Assembly: GCA_015231755.1 (NCBI GenBank)
Contig: JADGAZ010000005.1
Location: 1 to 64,000 of the forward strand
Length of the DNA: 64,000 nucleotides
Direction: 5' to 3'
Origin: Magnetococcales bacterium
GTDB lineage: Bacteria; Pseudomonadota; Magnetococcia; Magnetococcales; Magnetaquicoccaceae
Shown here one piece after another: positions 45,129 to 54,452 of the stretch (positions are counted from its first letter, which is position 1; each line of letters begins with the position of its first letter). The position numbers were made by a program, and so were the translations under genes. The notes under the pieces were generated by a model, which was not told the origin of the DNA, searched no databases, and saw only the letters and a program-made list of their open reading frames with translations.

Positions 45129-46671
45129 TTTGAAAACGGGCTGGTTGCGACGGGTCGGCTGGGGCGTGTTGATTCTCGGGTTGATGGTCAACGAGGCTTC
45201 CGCCCTCACCATGACCGGACCGTTGCAGGTGCAAAGTGCCTTGAACGCCCCTTTTTCCGCCGAAATTGCCTTTGCTCTGGATCCGGGAGAGGAGATGCCG
45301 CGTATCGAGGTGCTGGTGGGATCCCGCTCCGATTTTGTCGGAGGGGGCGAGGCCCGTACCCGCCTGAGCGCCCGTCTGGTCGAAAACTCGCCCAGCCCGG
45401 AGCGTCCCGGACGCAGCGGACGGATTCTGATCTCCGGCAGTCGGCCTGAGAATGAAGCGTTCTTCACGCTGCTGCTGCGTGTCACCCAGTCGGATATCTC
45501 CTTTGTGCGCAACTATCCGGTGGTGCTGGATGCCTTTCCCACCACGGGCACCGCGCCGGTCTTTCCGGTGAAAACCGGGATGGATCGGGTTGAGTCTCCG
45601 GTGGTGCGTGTGGAGGGTTCCGGTTCGTTGGCGGGCGGGCGGGGATGGCTGACGGGTTTGCCGGGATGGGCCGCCGGTTGGCCGGCTTGGGTATCGGGTG
45701 TGCGGGGATGGGTGGCGGGATTGTCCCGGGAGGTGCTGGCCGGGGTGTCGGGTGGCGCGGCGTTGTTGGTGTTGCTGGGGATCCGTCGGGTGTTTCGCCG
45801 TCGGGAGGAAGCGGATGAGTTCTTGATGCCGGAAGCCTTGCCCCACGCCGGGGGAATCCTGGATGCCCGGCGTGAGCCGGTGGCCGTGGCCGATGAGCCG
45901 GAACCCGCACCGGAACCAGTTCTTAAAGCGGTACCCGCACCGGAACCGGCACCAGTTCTTAAAGCGGCACCCGCACCCGCACCGGAACCCGCACCAGTTC
46001 CCAAAGCGGCACCCGCACCGGAACCCGCACCGGTTCCGGAGGAGCGTTGGAGCGATGATCCGGCGTTGGCCGCGTTTGTGGTGGTGGAGGAGCCGCGGCC
46101 AGGGCATGGAACGGGTTTCGCTCCGGATCCTCTGGGGGAGTTGCCGGCGCCGCCGCCGGAAATTTCGGAGGAGGCAGGGAGTCTTTCTGCGGCGGAGCAA
46201 AAACCGGGAGGAATCCCTCTGGCAGAGACCACCGGTGTGGATCTGCTGAGGGAGTCCGGTTTGGCGTCCGCTGCGGCAGTCGGGCTTGACGCGGAGTTGG
46301 ATGCCTTTGCCGATTTCGCCAGCGCCGAGAAGGAGACCGACTGGGGTCCGGAGCGTGGCGTTTCTCCTGTCGGGCCGGATGAGACGGAGGCGTACATGGA
46401 TTTGGATGTCAAGGATTTCTGGTCCTTGACACCCGAAGAGGAGGCAGCCTCCAGGCCGGAGGCAACCCACACCTTGAAAACCCATGAGAAGGAAGGAATC
46501 GAGATGCTCTCTTTTGAATTCCTGCCCACGGACGTCCCTTCAGCCCCCCATGTGGTGGCGCCGATGCCGCCGGATCCGGTGGTCGTCGGGGGGGCGGTTC
46601 AATCCTGGGAGTTTGTGCCTTTTGACGCGGAGGAGACGCCGGCCGGTGGGGGGCGTCGGGTGGGGCGGTGA
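45109..46671 (+). CDS. FimV-like protein, second tandem copy
   Basis: 520 residues. A signal peptide (VGWGVLILGLMVNEASA) leads into a second FimV-type N-terminal domain (LTMTGPLQVQSALNAPFSAE, FFTLLLRVTQ), then a Gly/Trp-rich stretch and one membrane helix (VLAGVSGGAALLVLLGI). A Pro-Ala-Glu repeat linker and an acidic tail complete it. The architecture repeats the upstream gene, so this looks like an old tandem duplication rather than a broken FimV. The start at 45109 overlaps the upstream stop; GAGGAG lies about 12 bases before it. The stop overlaps the next GTG by four bases. Confidence 0.75.
   Translation: MTMPGVDLKTGWLRRVGWGVLILGLMVNEASALTMTGPLQVQSALNAPFSAEIAFALDPGEEMPRIEVLVGSRSDFVGGGEARTRLSARLVENSPSPERPGRSGRILISGSRPENEAFFTLLLRVTQSDISFVRNYPVVLDAFPTTGTAPVFPVKTGMDRVESPVVRVEGSGSLAGGRGWLTGLPGWAAGWPAWVSGVRGWVAGLSREVLAGVSGGAALLVLLGIRRVFRRREEADEFLMPEALPHAGGILDARREPVAVADEPEPAPEPVLKAVPAPEPAPVLKAAPAPAPEPAPVPKAAPAPEPAPVPEERWSDDPALAAFVVVEEPRPGHGTGFAPDPLGELPAPPPEISEEAGSLSAAEQKPGGIPLAETTGVDLLRESGLASAAAVGLDAELDAFADFASAEKETDWGPERGVSPVGPDETEAYMDLDVKDFWSLTPEEEAASRPEATHTLKTHEKEGIEMLSFEFLPTDVPSAPHVVAPMPPDPVVVGGAVQSWEFVPFDAEETPAGGGRRVGR
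45895..46045 (+). repeat. Pro-Ala-Glu repeat tract in the second FimV-like gene
   Basis: Short direct repeats built on GCACCGGAACC and AAAGCG encode units such as APEPAPVLKA and APEPAPVPKA in at least four tandem copies. The tract lies just after the membrane helix, and probably forms an extended cytoplasmic linker that can vary in length by slippage. Confidence 0.75.
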
Positions 46672-47405
46672 GACGCGGCAGAGATCCCCGTTTGACCGTA
46701 TTGGCCTTCGGGTTGTTGTTGTCGGTCATGATGTCCGCGCCGCTGTTTTCGTTGGTCTGGTGGCTGGGGTGTGGGTTGGTGGGTTTGGCCGCATGGGCCG
46801 CGTCCCTTTCCTGGAGATTCCTGGGGCGCGGCCTTTTTCATTTGCGCTGGCTGCTGCTGGCGCTGCTGCTGGTGCATGGCTGGATGACCCCTGGGGAGTT
46901 CCTGTGGGCATCATGGCCGTTTGTGACACGGGAAGGGCTGATGGCGGGTGTGCATCAGGCGCTGCGTCTGATGATCCTGGCCCTGTTGGCCTGGAGCGTG
47001 GGACGTGTCACCACCCCCATGGAGCTGGTGCGGGGAGTGGGATTTTATCTGGGGTGGCTGGAGCGGTTCGGGGTGCCTGTGGCGCGGGGGTTGTCGATTT
47101 TGGGATTTTGTCTGTCGGGTCTGGGGCGTTTCCGGGAGCAGGCCCAGTGGGTGCGGATGGGCCTGACGGCGCGACTCGGGGCGGCGATGGGGCGGGGGGA
47201 ACGGCTGGAACGCTTGGCTTTTGCCGGGAGCGCCTTGCTGTCGGGTTTGTTGTGGGATTTGCGGCGGCGTGAAGAGGGGTTGCGTGCGCGTGGCTTTGTG
47301 GAGGGACTGCCGCCGGTGGCGCACGCAGTGGGATCGGGTCGCTGGACAGATTGGCTGGTGCCTCTCGGGCCAGGGCTGTTGTGGCTTTATGGATGGTTGA
47401 GTTGA
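46668..47405 (+). CDS. EcfT/CbiQ-like membrane protein
   Basis: 245 residues, starting GTG at 46668 inside the upstream stop (GTGA). There are about five membrane segments in the first 120 residues and one at the C terminus. The cytoplasmic helix contains an Ala-Arg-Gly motif (GLRARGFVEG), like the coupling helices of EcfT, the scaffold of energy-coupling-factor vitamin transporters. No ATPase or substrate-binding subunit lies nearby, so the transport assignment is tentative. The position is where truA usually follows fimV in other proteobacteria. It converges on the STAS gene with a 7-bp gap. Confidence 0.6.
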   Translation: MRRGRDPRLTVLAFGLLLSVMMSAPLFSLVWWLGCGLVGLAAWAASLSWRFLGRGLFHLRWLLLALLLVHGWMTPGEFLWASWPFVTREGLMAGVHQALRLMILALLAWSVGRVTTPMELVRGVGFYLGWLERFGVPVARGLSILGFCLSGLGRFREQAQWVRMGLTARLGAAMGRGERLERLAFAGSALLSGLLWDLRRREEGLRARGFVEGLPPVAHAVGSGRWTDWLVPLGPGLLWLYGWLS

Positions 47406-47412
47406 GGCCGGT

Positions 47413-47712
47413 TCATGTCATGGTGAACAGTTGGGAGAAATTGGCCACATCCAGAATCTTGCGGACCTGATCGTTGCAATGGAGCAGTTGCACGCTGTTT
47501 TTGTCGCCTCCGGCCCCTTCTTCCTTGAGCAGCAGCAGCATGCCCAATGCGGAACTGTCCATATAGGTGACCCGGCGGAAATCAAGAATATAGCGGGTTC
47601 CGGGTGGTCGGTTGTGATAGGTGTTCCGGAAGGCCCGGTGGTCACTGAAAACGAATTTGTCATCCAGGGTGATGGTGACAACCCCGGACTCTTCATGGGT
47701 GGTGATGGACAT
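47413..47712 (-). CDS. STAS-domain protein (anti-sigma factor antagonist-like)
   Basis: 99 residues starting MSITTHEESGVV. The STAS fold is clear from YILDFRRVTYMDSSALGMLL, with the Ser that is phosphorylated in SpoIIAA-type proteins within DSSALG, and VRKILDVANFSQLF at the end. No partner anti-sigma kinase or phosphatase is adjacent. It follows cheW and a chemoreceptor on the same strand, so it may belong to that signalling unit. The frame is open 15 codons upstream, but without similarity to the family. Confidence 0.85.
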   Translation of the reverse strand: MSITTHEESGVVTITLDDKFVFSDHRAFRNTYHNRPPGTRYILDFRRVTYMDSSALGMLLLLKEEGAGGDKNSVQLLHCNDQVRKILDVANFSQLFTMT

Positions 47713-47787
47713 GGGGAACCTTTTGCATCCAGACAAAGGCCAGGGGGAGGGCGGCAACGCCTCCCCCTGGCGGTGAAGAAACGAAAA

Positions 47788-48312
47788 TCAGGCCGCTTTT
47801 TCCGCGGGGGCCTTGGCGGAGCTTCCGACCTTGCCCGCATCCTGAAGCAGGGAAAGCTCGGCGGCCGAGAAGACCTTGTCGGTATCCAGCAGAATGACGA
47901 AGTGGTTGCCCTGCTTGCCCATGCCGCGGATGAAATCCGTGCGCAGTCCGGTACCGATCTTGGGCGCAGGCTCGATCTGATTGGGATCGAGTTCCACCAC
48001 TTCCTTGACCGAGTCGGCCATGGCACCGATGACCGTAGTGCCTTCTTCCTGGATCACATCGATGATGATGATGCAGGTATTGACGGTCTTTTCACTTTTG
48101 GACATGCCGAACTTCAGGCGCAGGTCCACCACCGGCACCACACTGCCCCGCAGATTGATCACCCCGCACATGAAATCGGGAGTCCTGGGGATCTTGGTCA
48201 CGGCAGAGAACTCCAACACCTCCTTGATTTTGGAGATGTCGATGGCGAACACCTCCCGATCCAGGTGAAAGGTCAAAAATTGGGTCACTTCGGTCAGTCC
48301 AGGAACGCTCAT
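47788..48312 (-). CDS. cheW: CheW-type chemotaxis coupling protein
   Basis: 174 residues with the CheW core: QFLTFHLDREVFAIDISKIKE, GVINLRGSVVPVVDLRLKFG and CIIIIDVI. CheW links chemoreceptors to the kinase CheA. Ribosome site AAGGAG precedes the ATG. CheA itself is not in the window. The C-terminal extension (KAPAEKAA) is short. It lies 20 bp after the HBM chemoreceptor and 75 bp before the STAS gene, consistent with one transcript. Confidence 0.92.
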   Translation of the reverse strand: MSVPGLTEVTQFLTFHLDREVFAIDISKIKEVLEFSAVTKIPRTPDFMCGVINLRGSVVPVVDLRLKFGMSKSEKTVNTCIIIIDVIQEEGTTVIGAMADSVKEVVELDPNQIEPAPKIGTGLRTDFIRGMGKQGNHFVILLDTDKVFSAAELSLLQDAGKVGSSAKAPAEKAA

Positions 48313-48332
48313 GGTCTGGGCTCCTTGAGGAG

Positions 48333-50387
48333 TTAGAAGGTCTCGAATTCATCATCCGAGGCATGACCACCCATGTTCAGATCCACGCCGCCGGATTTAT
48401 GTCCGGACGGAGCGGGCAGGGCTTTGGTGGCGTGCTTTTGGAGATGGGGTTGGGGTTTGGCACCGCCGCCGCCGATCTTGGGTCTGGAGGCGGGCTTGCT
48501 CCGGGTCACATGGGGCGTCTGGTTGCCGATTTTGAAGAAGGAGATGGATTGGCTCATGATGTCGGCCTGGGCGCTCAACTCTTCGGCGGTGGCGGCCATC
48601 TCTTCGGAGGATCCGGCGTTCTGTTGGATCACCTGATCGAGCTGCTGAATCGCCTGATTGATCTGCGTGGCCCCCTGGTTTTGCTCCTGGCTGGCCGCGG
48701 CGATTTCCTGGATCAGTTCGGCGGTCTTTTGGATGTCCGGAACCAGTTTGTTGATGATGCCTCCGGCCCGTTCGGCCACGCCTACGCTGGATGCGGACAG
48801 ATGGCTGATTTCGCCTGCGGCGGTCTGGCTGCGTTCCGCCAGTTTGCGCACTTCGGCGGCCACCACGGCGAAGCCTTTGCCGTGTTCACCGGCGCGGGCG
48901 GCTTCGATGGCGGCGTTCAAGGCCAACAGATTGGTTTGACGGGCGATCTCTTCGATGATGCCGATCTTGGAGGCGATTTCCTTCATGGCGGTGACCGCTT
49001 CTTCCACGGCGACTCCACCTTCGGCGGCATCCTTGGAGGCTTTCTGGGAGATGTTCTGGGTGGTGTTGGCGTTGTCGGTGTTCTGCTGGATGTTGGAAGA
49101 CATCTCTTCCATGGCCGAGGATGTCTCTTCGATGGAGGCGGCCTGTTCGGTGGCCCCCTGGGAGAGATTCTGCGCGGCGTTGGAGATTTCGTTGCTGCCC
49201 GCCGACACCTGGGCGGCGGCGACCGACACTTCGCCGATCACTTCTCGCAGCTTGGTAGCCATGTCCTTGAGGGCGTTGGCCAGTTGACCCACTTCGTCTT
49301 TCTGGTCCAGATCGATGGTGGCGGTGAGATCACCCCCGGCAATGCTCCGGGCGAAGACCACACCCTGGGTCAGTGCGCTGACGATCAGGCGGGTGAGCAG
49401 ATAGGCGATCACCAGTCCGATCAGCACGGCGCCGACGCTGGCCGAGATGATCAGGGAGCTGGAAGAGGTGATCTGGGCCGCTGCCTTTTTGTTTTGTCCC
49501 TCAACGATGGCGTCCACTTTTTCTTCGGCTTTGGTGCGTGCCGCGATCAACTCCTGTTCGGACTTGTTTTGCGACTGGATGGCTTCATTCATGATGACCA
49601 TCTCTTTTTGATACTGCTCAAGGCCCGCGATGATTCTCTTGCCCTGATCGATGTTGCTTTGTGCCTTGAAAGTAACCAACAGTTCCTGAGCGTTTTTCAG
49701 GGCTGAGGAGGAGCCATCCAGGTTGCGTTTGACCTGTTTTTCATCCTTGCCGTTGCTGATGAAGATCTCTTTTTCTCCGATGCGGGCATCCTTGAAATCA
49801 ATCAACATTTGTGCAGCTTTTGCGGCCTTGGTCGCCCGGTCTTCGATTTTGGCGGTGTGCTCGATTTGGGCCGCTTTGTCCGCCGCATTTACGTTGGCTT
49901 GCTGGGCGATCAGTTCGTGGAGTTTTTTTGCCTGATCTTCCTGCATGGAGGTCACTTCCACACGCACGACATTGTCTGCGATATCACGGATGCGGGTCAG
50001 GCTTTCGTTGCGTTTTTTTTCCATGGCCACATATTGGGTAAAGGCCTTGTTGTAACCTTCGGCCAGACCCAACACATCGTCCATTTCCCGTTTGTCGTTG
50101 GGATCCTGGAATTTTTGATCCCGGTCGATGAGTGCCTGTTTCTTGAGGTTTTCCAGTGCCTTATTGTTTTCTTCTGCATGCTTGAAATCTTTGCGGATGA
50201 TGAAGTTCTTTTCCGCGATGCCGGCTTTGTTGATTGAGTCAATCAGGGAGGCCATGTCATGGCTTTTGTCGATGCGATCCGCCAGTCCATTCAAGCCGCT
50301 GTAGCCGCTGAAGGCCACGAGGGCGGTCAGAAGCAACACGAGACCAAAGCCGAGTCCGAGTTTGAGTCCCAATTTCAGATCTTTCAT
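48333..50387 (-). CDS. Methyl-accepting chemotaxis protein with a two-module helical (HBM-like) sensor
   Basis: 684 residues. An N-terminal membrane helix (about 8-28), a periplasmic helical region (about 30-310), a second helix ([19 protein letters not shown]), a HAMP linker and a long cytoplasmic hairpin follow. The tip is standard ([20 protein letters not shown]). The sensor has two related stretches, [15 protein letters not shown] (55-69) and [15 protein letters not shown] (201-215), typical of helical bimodular domains that bind organic acids or polyamines. The C-terminal linker is basic and ends [21 protein letters not shown] precedes the ATG. Likely cotranscribed with cheW. Confidence 0.93.
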   Translation of the reverse strand: MKDLKLGLKLGLGFGLVLLLTALVAFSGYSGLNGLADRIDKSHDMASLIDSINKAGIAEKNFIIRKDFKHAEENNKALENLKKQALIDRDQKFQDPNDKREMDDVLGLAEGYNKAFTQYVAMEKKRNESLTRIRDIADNVVRVEVTSMQEDQAKKLHELIAQQANVNAADKAAQIEHTAKIEDRATKAAKAAQMLIDFKDARIGEKEIFISNGKDEKQVKRNLDGSSSALKNAQELLVTFKAQSNIDQGKRIIAGLEQYQKEMVIMNEAIQSQNKSEQELIAARTKAEEKVDAIVEGQNKKAAAQITSSSSLIISASVGAVLIGLVIAYLLTRLIVSALTQGVVFARSIAGGDLTATIDLDQKDEVGQLANALKDMATKLREVIGEVSVAAAQVSAGSNEISNAAQNLSQGATEQAASIEETSSAMEEMSSNIQQNTDNANTTQNISQKASKDAAEGGVAVEEAVTAMKEIASKIGIIEEIARQTNLLALNAAIEAARAGEHGKGFAVVAAEVRKLAERSQTAAGEISHLSASSVGVAERAGGIINKLVPDIQKTAELIQEIAAASQEQNQGATQINQAIQQLDQVIQQNAGSSEEMAATAEELSAQADIMSQSISFFKIGNQTPHVTRSKPASRPKIGGGGAKPQPHLQKHATKALPAPSGHKSGGVDLNMGGHASDDEFETF

Positions 50388-50455
50388 GCCCCTTCTTCCT
50401 CCAGTTTCAGACGGTTGCAGGTTTCTTTCAAGAGTGATGTGCTGTTGTGATGGGG

Positions 50456-50483
50456 ATCATAACTGATTCTGGTTTCGATGCAA
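50456..50483 (-). promoter_or_regulatory. Candidate promoter for the first HBM chemoreceptor
   Basis: On the minus strand TTGCAT (50478-50483) and TATGAT (50456-50461) are 16 bp apart, about 70 bp before the ATG at 50387. The second receptor has a comparable pair. Confidence 0.4.
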
Positions 50484-50514
50484 CGGTTTTTTCAGAATCT
50501 CATGATATTACACA

Positions 50515-52749
50515 TTAGAACTTAGTGAATCTCTGATCCGTGAGAGAGCCTGCGCTGCGGGGCGGAGCGGGCAACGCCAGTCGGATGTTTTGGGAGGCCG
50601 GCAGGCGTGGAACGTGTGGGCCGGCACGCCGGAACCGGGTCTCATCACCGGTATTGAAGAAGGATATGGCGTTTTGCAGGGTATCCGCCTGGGCGGAGAG
50701 TTCCTCGGAAGTGGCGGCCATCTCTTCCGAGGTGCCGGCGTTGCGTTGGATCCCCTGATCCATGGATTGAATCGCGGCGTTGATCTGGTCGGCGCTGCGG
50801 TTTTGCTCCTGGCTGGAGGCCGAAATTTTTTGGATCAGTTCGGCGGTCTTTTGGATGTCCGGCACCAGTTTGCCCAGCATGTTGCCGGCCTTTTCCGCCA
50901 CCGCGACGCTGGACGAGGAGAGGCCACCAATCTCGCTGGCCGCGGTTTGACTGCGTTCCGCCAGTTTGCGCACTTCGGCGGCTACCACGGCGAATCCCTT
51001 GCCTTGTTCTCCGGCCCGGGCGGCCTCGATGGCGGCGTTCAGGGCCAACAGATTGGTCTGGCGGGAAATTTCTTCGATGATGGAGATTTTTTCGGCGATT
51101 TCCTTCATGGCGGCCACCGCGTTCAACACCGCCTTGCCGGTTTCCACCGCATCCGTGGCGGCCTGTTGGGAGATTTTTTCGGTGATCTGGGCAGTGTCGT
51201 TGTTCAAGCGGATGCTGGCGGTCATCTGTTCCATGGCCGAGGAGGTCTGTTCGATGGCGGCGGCCTGCTCGGTGGAGGAGTTGGACAATCCCTGGGAGGC
51301 GTCCGACAGTTGCAGACTGCCTTGGGCCACCTCGATGGAGGCCAGTTTCACCTGTCCCAGTACCTCTTGCAACCGGGTGACGGTGGCCGACAAGGAGGTG
51401 GCCATCTGGCCCACTTCGTCTTTTTGCCGGATGTCGGTGGTGACGGTCAGATCCCCCTGGCCAAAGATTTCGGTCATCTTTTGTAGCGACCGGACCGGGA
51501 CCGAAATGGCGTGACCGATGATCCAGGCGAGCACAGCACCGATCATCAGGATCACCAGACTGGTGGTCAGGGCCAGTTGGGCGTTGTGGCGCGCGTGGCT
51601 GTTGGTTTCATCGGCGGTTTTGCTCATGTCCGTGCTGGCCTCTTTGACCAGATCGGCAATCAGCGGCTCCATGGCGTGGATCGCGGCCCGCATTCTTTCC
51701 GCAGCCGCTTGGATCTCTTGGTCTTTTTCCACCAGGGCGGCAAAGGTTTGGGCGTAGGTCCGGGCAGCATTGGCGAGACTCTTCTTGTCGTCATCCGGAA
51801 TGGTGGCGCTGGCCAATGCCTGATGGATGGCCTGGATGCGTTTGGCGACATGGGCTACGTATTTCTCTTCCCCGCGCAGTTGATAATCTTTTTCATCCTT
51901 GCGCAGTTCCAGATAGATCCGGGCCAGACCCGGCACATACAACGCCTGCAAGGCGTGTTCGATGTCGTGGGCGATCTCCCGATAGCCATGGGCCTGGCCG
52001 GATCCGTCCCCCTTGCCGGCGAGCAGGGCGGCGGAGGCGTTCTGGAAATCCTTCAGGTAAAGAGCGGCCTGATCGGAAAGCTGTTTCTTGATCGTGTCCG
52101 GCAGGGTGGACTCGGCTACAACAGTCGAGAATTGCTTGACATTTCCCTCCAGTTGCGTGACGTATTTGGCCTCCTTGCGCAACAGAAAATCTTTTTCGGT
52201 TCGGCGTGTTTGCAACAAGGCCAGATAGATCTCCTCGGTGTCGTAACGCAGAATCTGTTTTTCCATGGCGTGGGCCGCCTCCCGGAAGGCCCCTTGCAGA
52301 CCGGATTGGGCGGTCAATCCCTTTTCGGTCTCGTTTGTGGCGACGGTTTTGAAGCTGTTGTAATACTCTTCGGTCCGTTTTTTGATTTCGGTGTCCAGGC
52401 GCAGGCTTTCGGCATCTTGATTGTCGGTGGCCTTCTGGAGCATGGTATCGACTGTTTTTTGGACCTCTTCCACGTTTTTGGTCACCGCGTCGAGATATTG
52501 GCTCTCCTTGCGCAGCAGGAAATCCTTTTCGGCGCGTCGGGCTTGCAGCATCAGGATGTTGGTGTTGAGGGCATTGGACTTTTCCACCTCCGTCCGTTCC
52601 AGGACATCCCCCTTGAAGCGGTCCAACGATTGGGTCAGGGTGGTTTGATACAGCCCGATCACCCCCAGAAACAATACCCCCACCAGACCGAATCCCCCGC
52701 CGACTTTGGTCCCGATGGTCAAATTGCGCAGCGTTTGCGTCATTCCCAT
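50515..52749 (-). CDS. Methyl-accepting chemotaxis protein with a three-module HBM-like sensor
   Basis: 744 residues from the ATG at 52749, preceded by a G-rich ribosome site. A membrane helix (18-35), a long periplasmic helical region (about 40-393), a second helix (393-411), HAMP and a standard signalling hairpin ([20 protein letters not shown]) are present. The sensor holds three copies of one motif: [15 protein letters not shown] (71), [15 protein letters not shown] (182) and [15 protein letters not shown] (283). Known helical bimodular sensors have two modules, so this looks like an expansion. The ligand is unknown. It is transcribed apart from the first receptor by 127 bp. Confidence 0.93.
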   Translation of the reverse strand: MGMTQTLRNLTIGTKVGGGFGLVGVLFLGVIGLYQTTLTQSLDRFKGDVLERTEVEKSNALNTNILMLQARRAEKDFLLRKESQYLDAVTKNVEEVQKTVDTMLQKATDNQDAESLRLDTEIKKRTEEYYNSFKTVATNETEKGLTAQSGLQGAFREAAHAMEKQILRYDTEEIYLALLQTRRTEKDFLLRKEAKYVTQLEGNVKQFSTVVAESTLPDTIKKQLSDQAALYLKDFQNASAALLAGKGDGSGQAHGYREIAHDIEHALQALYVPGLARIYLELRKDEKDYQLRGEEKYVAHVAKRIQAIHQALASATIPDDDKKSLANAARTYAQTFAALVEKDQEIQAAAERMRAAIHAMEPLIADLVKEASTDMSKTADETNSHARHNAQLALTTSLVILMIGAVLAWIIGHAISVPVRSLQKMTEIFGQGDLTVTTDIRQKDEVGQMATSLSATVTRLQEVLGQVKLASIEVAQGSLQLSDASQGLSNSSTEQAAAIEQTSSAMEQMTASIRLNNDTAQITEKISQQAATDAVETGKAVLNAVAAMKEIAEKISIIEEISRQTNLLALNAAIEAARAGEQGKGFAVVAAEVRKLAERSQTAASEIGGLSSSSVAVAEKAGNMLGKLVPDIQKTAELIQKISASSQEQNRSADQINAAIQSMDQGIQRNAGTSEEMAATSEELSAQADTLQNAISFFNTGDETRFRRAGPHVPRLPASQNIRLALPAPPRSAGSLTDQRFTKF

Positions 52750-52837
52750 GTTTCCCCCCCCAGGTATGGGTCTGATCACCTTCTTGTCAAAAGTGATCTT
52801 TTGAAATGGATGTTTGTCTCCATTAACTATCATTTAA

Positions 52838-52866
52838 GTTATAGATTATTTTTTGATGGCGTGCAA
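52838..52866 (-). promoter_or_regulatory. Candidate promoter for the three-module chemoreceptor
   Basis: On the minus strand TTGCAC (52861-52866) and TATAAC (52838-52843) are 17 bp apart in an AT-rich patch about 90 bp before the ATG. The -10 box matches consensus at five of six positions. Confidence 0.45.
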
Positions 52867-52874
52867 TCAAAAAT

Positions 52875-53645
52875 CTAATGACGGTTGCGTCGCTCCCGCA
52901 GCAGGGCGAAAACCGCCACAGGATCCGCCCCGGCCATGCCCAGTCGAGCGGCCAATGCCGGGTCGTCGGCGCGCAGAAAAGGATTGAGTCGTTTTTCCAG
53001 CCCCAGGGGGTGGGGCAGGGTGAATCCGCCACCATCGAGCATCTCCATGAAGCCCTGTTTCAAGGTGTGGAGTTCGGCCACATCGGGTTCCAGGTGGATG
53101 ACAAAATCCAGATTGGCCAGGGTGTATTCGTGGCCGGCGAACAGACGGGTAGTGTCGGGCAGGGCGCGGAACCGGCTGAGGCTGTGCCACATCATGGCCG
53201 GGGTACCCTCGAACAGACGACCGCAGCCGAAACCGAACAGGGTGTCCCCGGGAAAAAGCGCGTCGTCCACCCGGTAGGCCAGATGTCCCAGGGTGTGTCC
53301 CGGCACCTCCATCACCTCGGCCACCCGATTGTCGTCGAGGAGAAGACGCGCCCCCTCGCTGACTGGCTGATCCAGACGGGGCAGGCGATGGGCGTCGTGA
53401 CCCGCTCCCACCACCCGACCACCATGGCGTTGACGCAAGATGTCGATGCCGCCGATGTGGTCCGCGTGGTGGTGGGTGATGAGCAGATGAGACAGGGTGG
53501 CGGCTCGTTGATTCAGAAAGGCGCTCACCGGATCCGCCTCCCCGGGATCCACGACGGCATAGCGGTTCGGACCCGTGGCGATCATCCAGATGATGTTGTC
53601 CCGGGCCGCCGGGACAGCCTCGACGCTGGGATGGGGTTGGGGCAT
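52875..53645 (-). CDS. gloB: Hydroxyacylglutathione hydrolase (glyoxalase II)
   Basis: 256 residues. The metallo-beta-lactamase motif THHHADHIGG (57-66) binds the two metals, and VPGHTLGHLAY and LFAGHEYTLANLDF carry further ligands. The length and C-terminal ERRNRH-type end fit GloB. It hydrolyses lactoylglutathione to lactate, the last step of methylglyoxal detoxification. It is divergent from a methyltransferase gene with only 45 bp between the two starts, a common pairing in proteobacteria. Confidence 0.93.
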   Translation of the reverse strand: MPQPHPSVEAVPAARDNIIWMIATGPNRYAVVDPGEADPVSAFLNQRAATLSHLLITHHHADHIGGIDILRQRHGGRVVGAGHDAHRLPRLDQPVSEGARLLLDDNRVAEVMEVPGHTLGHLAYRVDDALFPGDTLFGFGCGRLFEGTPAMMWHSLSRFRALPDTTRLFAGHEYTLANLDFVIHLEPDVAELHTLKQGFMEMLDGGGFTLPHPLGLEKRLNPFLRADDPALAARLGMAGADPVAVFALLRERRNRH

Positions 53646-53690
53646 AATGACGACTCCTCGATTTTGAATGGAAAAAGTACCGATTAAAGG

Positions 53691-54452
53691 ATGACCGTGG
53701 AAGCGATCCGTCTACAGAGTTGGTACGAATCCCCCCTGGGACGGACCGCGGCCCGTGTGGTGGGGGAGGCCATGGGGCGTTGGCTGCGAACCAATCCGTC
53801 GGGTCATACCTTGGGATTTGGTTATCCCCATCCTTATCTGGGGGATGGGGCGCCCCATCTCGGCACGGTGTTGGGTTGCTCTCCCGCCGAAATGGGGGTG
53901 GCCCACTGGCCCAGAGGGGGCGGCAATCGGATTGCCCAGGTTCGGCCCGATGCCTTGCCCTTTCCCGATGAATCCTTCGACCGGGTGATCATGACCCATT
54001 TGCTGGAGGGAGTGCAATCCCCCCGCGCCACCCTGCGGGAGACTTGGCGGGTGCTGGTGCCGGGTGGACGGGTGCTGGTGATGGTTCCCAACCGGGGAGG
54101 ATTGTGGGCCAGACGGGATGCCACGCCATTCGGCTGGGGACGGCCCTATTCTCCGGCCCAACTGCGGGTCACCCTGGAGGAGTCGTTGTTTTTGTCCCGC
54201 CAATCCTGTTACGCCCTGTTCATGCCCCCCCTGGAAGGCAAACGCTGGCTTGCCGCCGCGTCGGCCTGGGAAAAGGCCGGCGCCCGCTGGTTCGCTCCGT
54301 TGGGGGGAGTGATTTTGTGGGAGGCGGAAAAGGTGGTGTACGCGGTGCCCAGTATCGACGCGGGTAATCGCCACACCTCTCCGCAGCGCCGTCTGGCCGT
54401 GCCGATGTGCAACAACAACCGGGTGCGGGAAGAAGAGGAGCGCAACCGATGA
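53691..54452 (+). CDS. Class-I SAM-dependent methyltransferase
   Basis: 253 residues. The domain is of the type-11 methyltransferase kind: RPDALPFPDESFDRVIMTHL covers motifs II-III, and WRVLVPGGRVLVMVPN is the post-motif strand. The glycine-rich motif I region is atypical (GFGYPHPYLG). The C-terminal tail is charged (REEEERNR). Family members next to gloB are widespread but poorly characterised; the substrate is unknown. The stop overlaps the xerD start in an ATGA pattern. Confidence 0.85.
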   Translation: MTVEAIRLQSWYESPLGRTAARVVGEAMGRWLRTNPSGHTLGFGYPHPYLGDGAPHLGTVLGCSPAEMGVAHWPRGGGNRIAQVRPDALPFPDESFDRVIMTHLLEGVQSPRATLRETWRVLVPGGRVLVMVPNRGGLWARRDATPFGWGRPYSPAQLRVTLEESLFLSRQSCYALFMPPLEGKRWLAAASAWEKAGARWFAPLGGVILWEAEKVVYAVPSIDAGNRHTSPQRRLAVPMCNNNRVREEEERNR

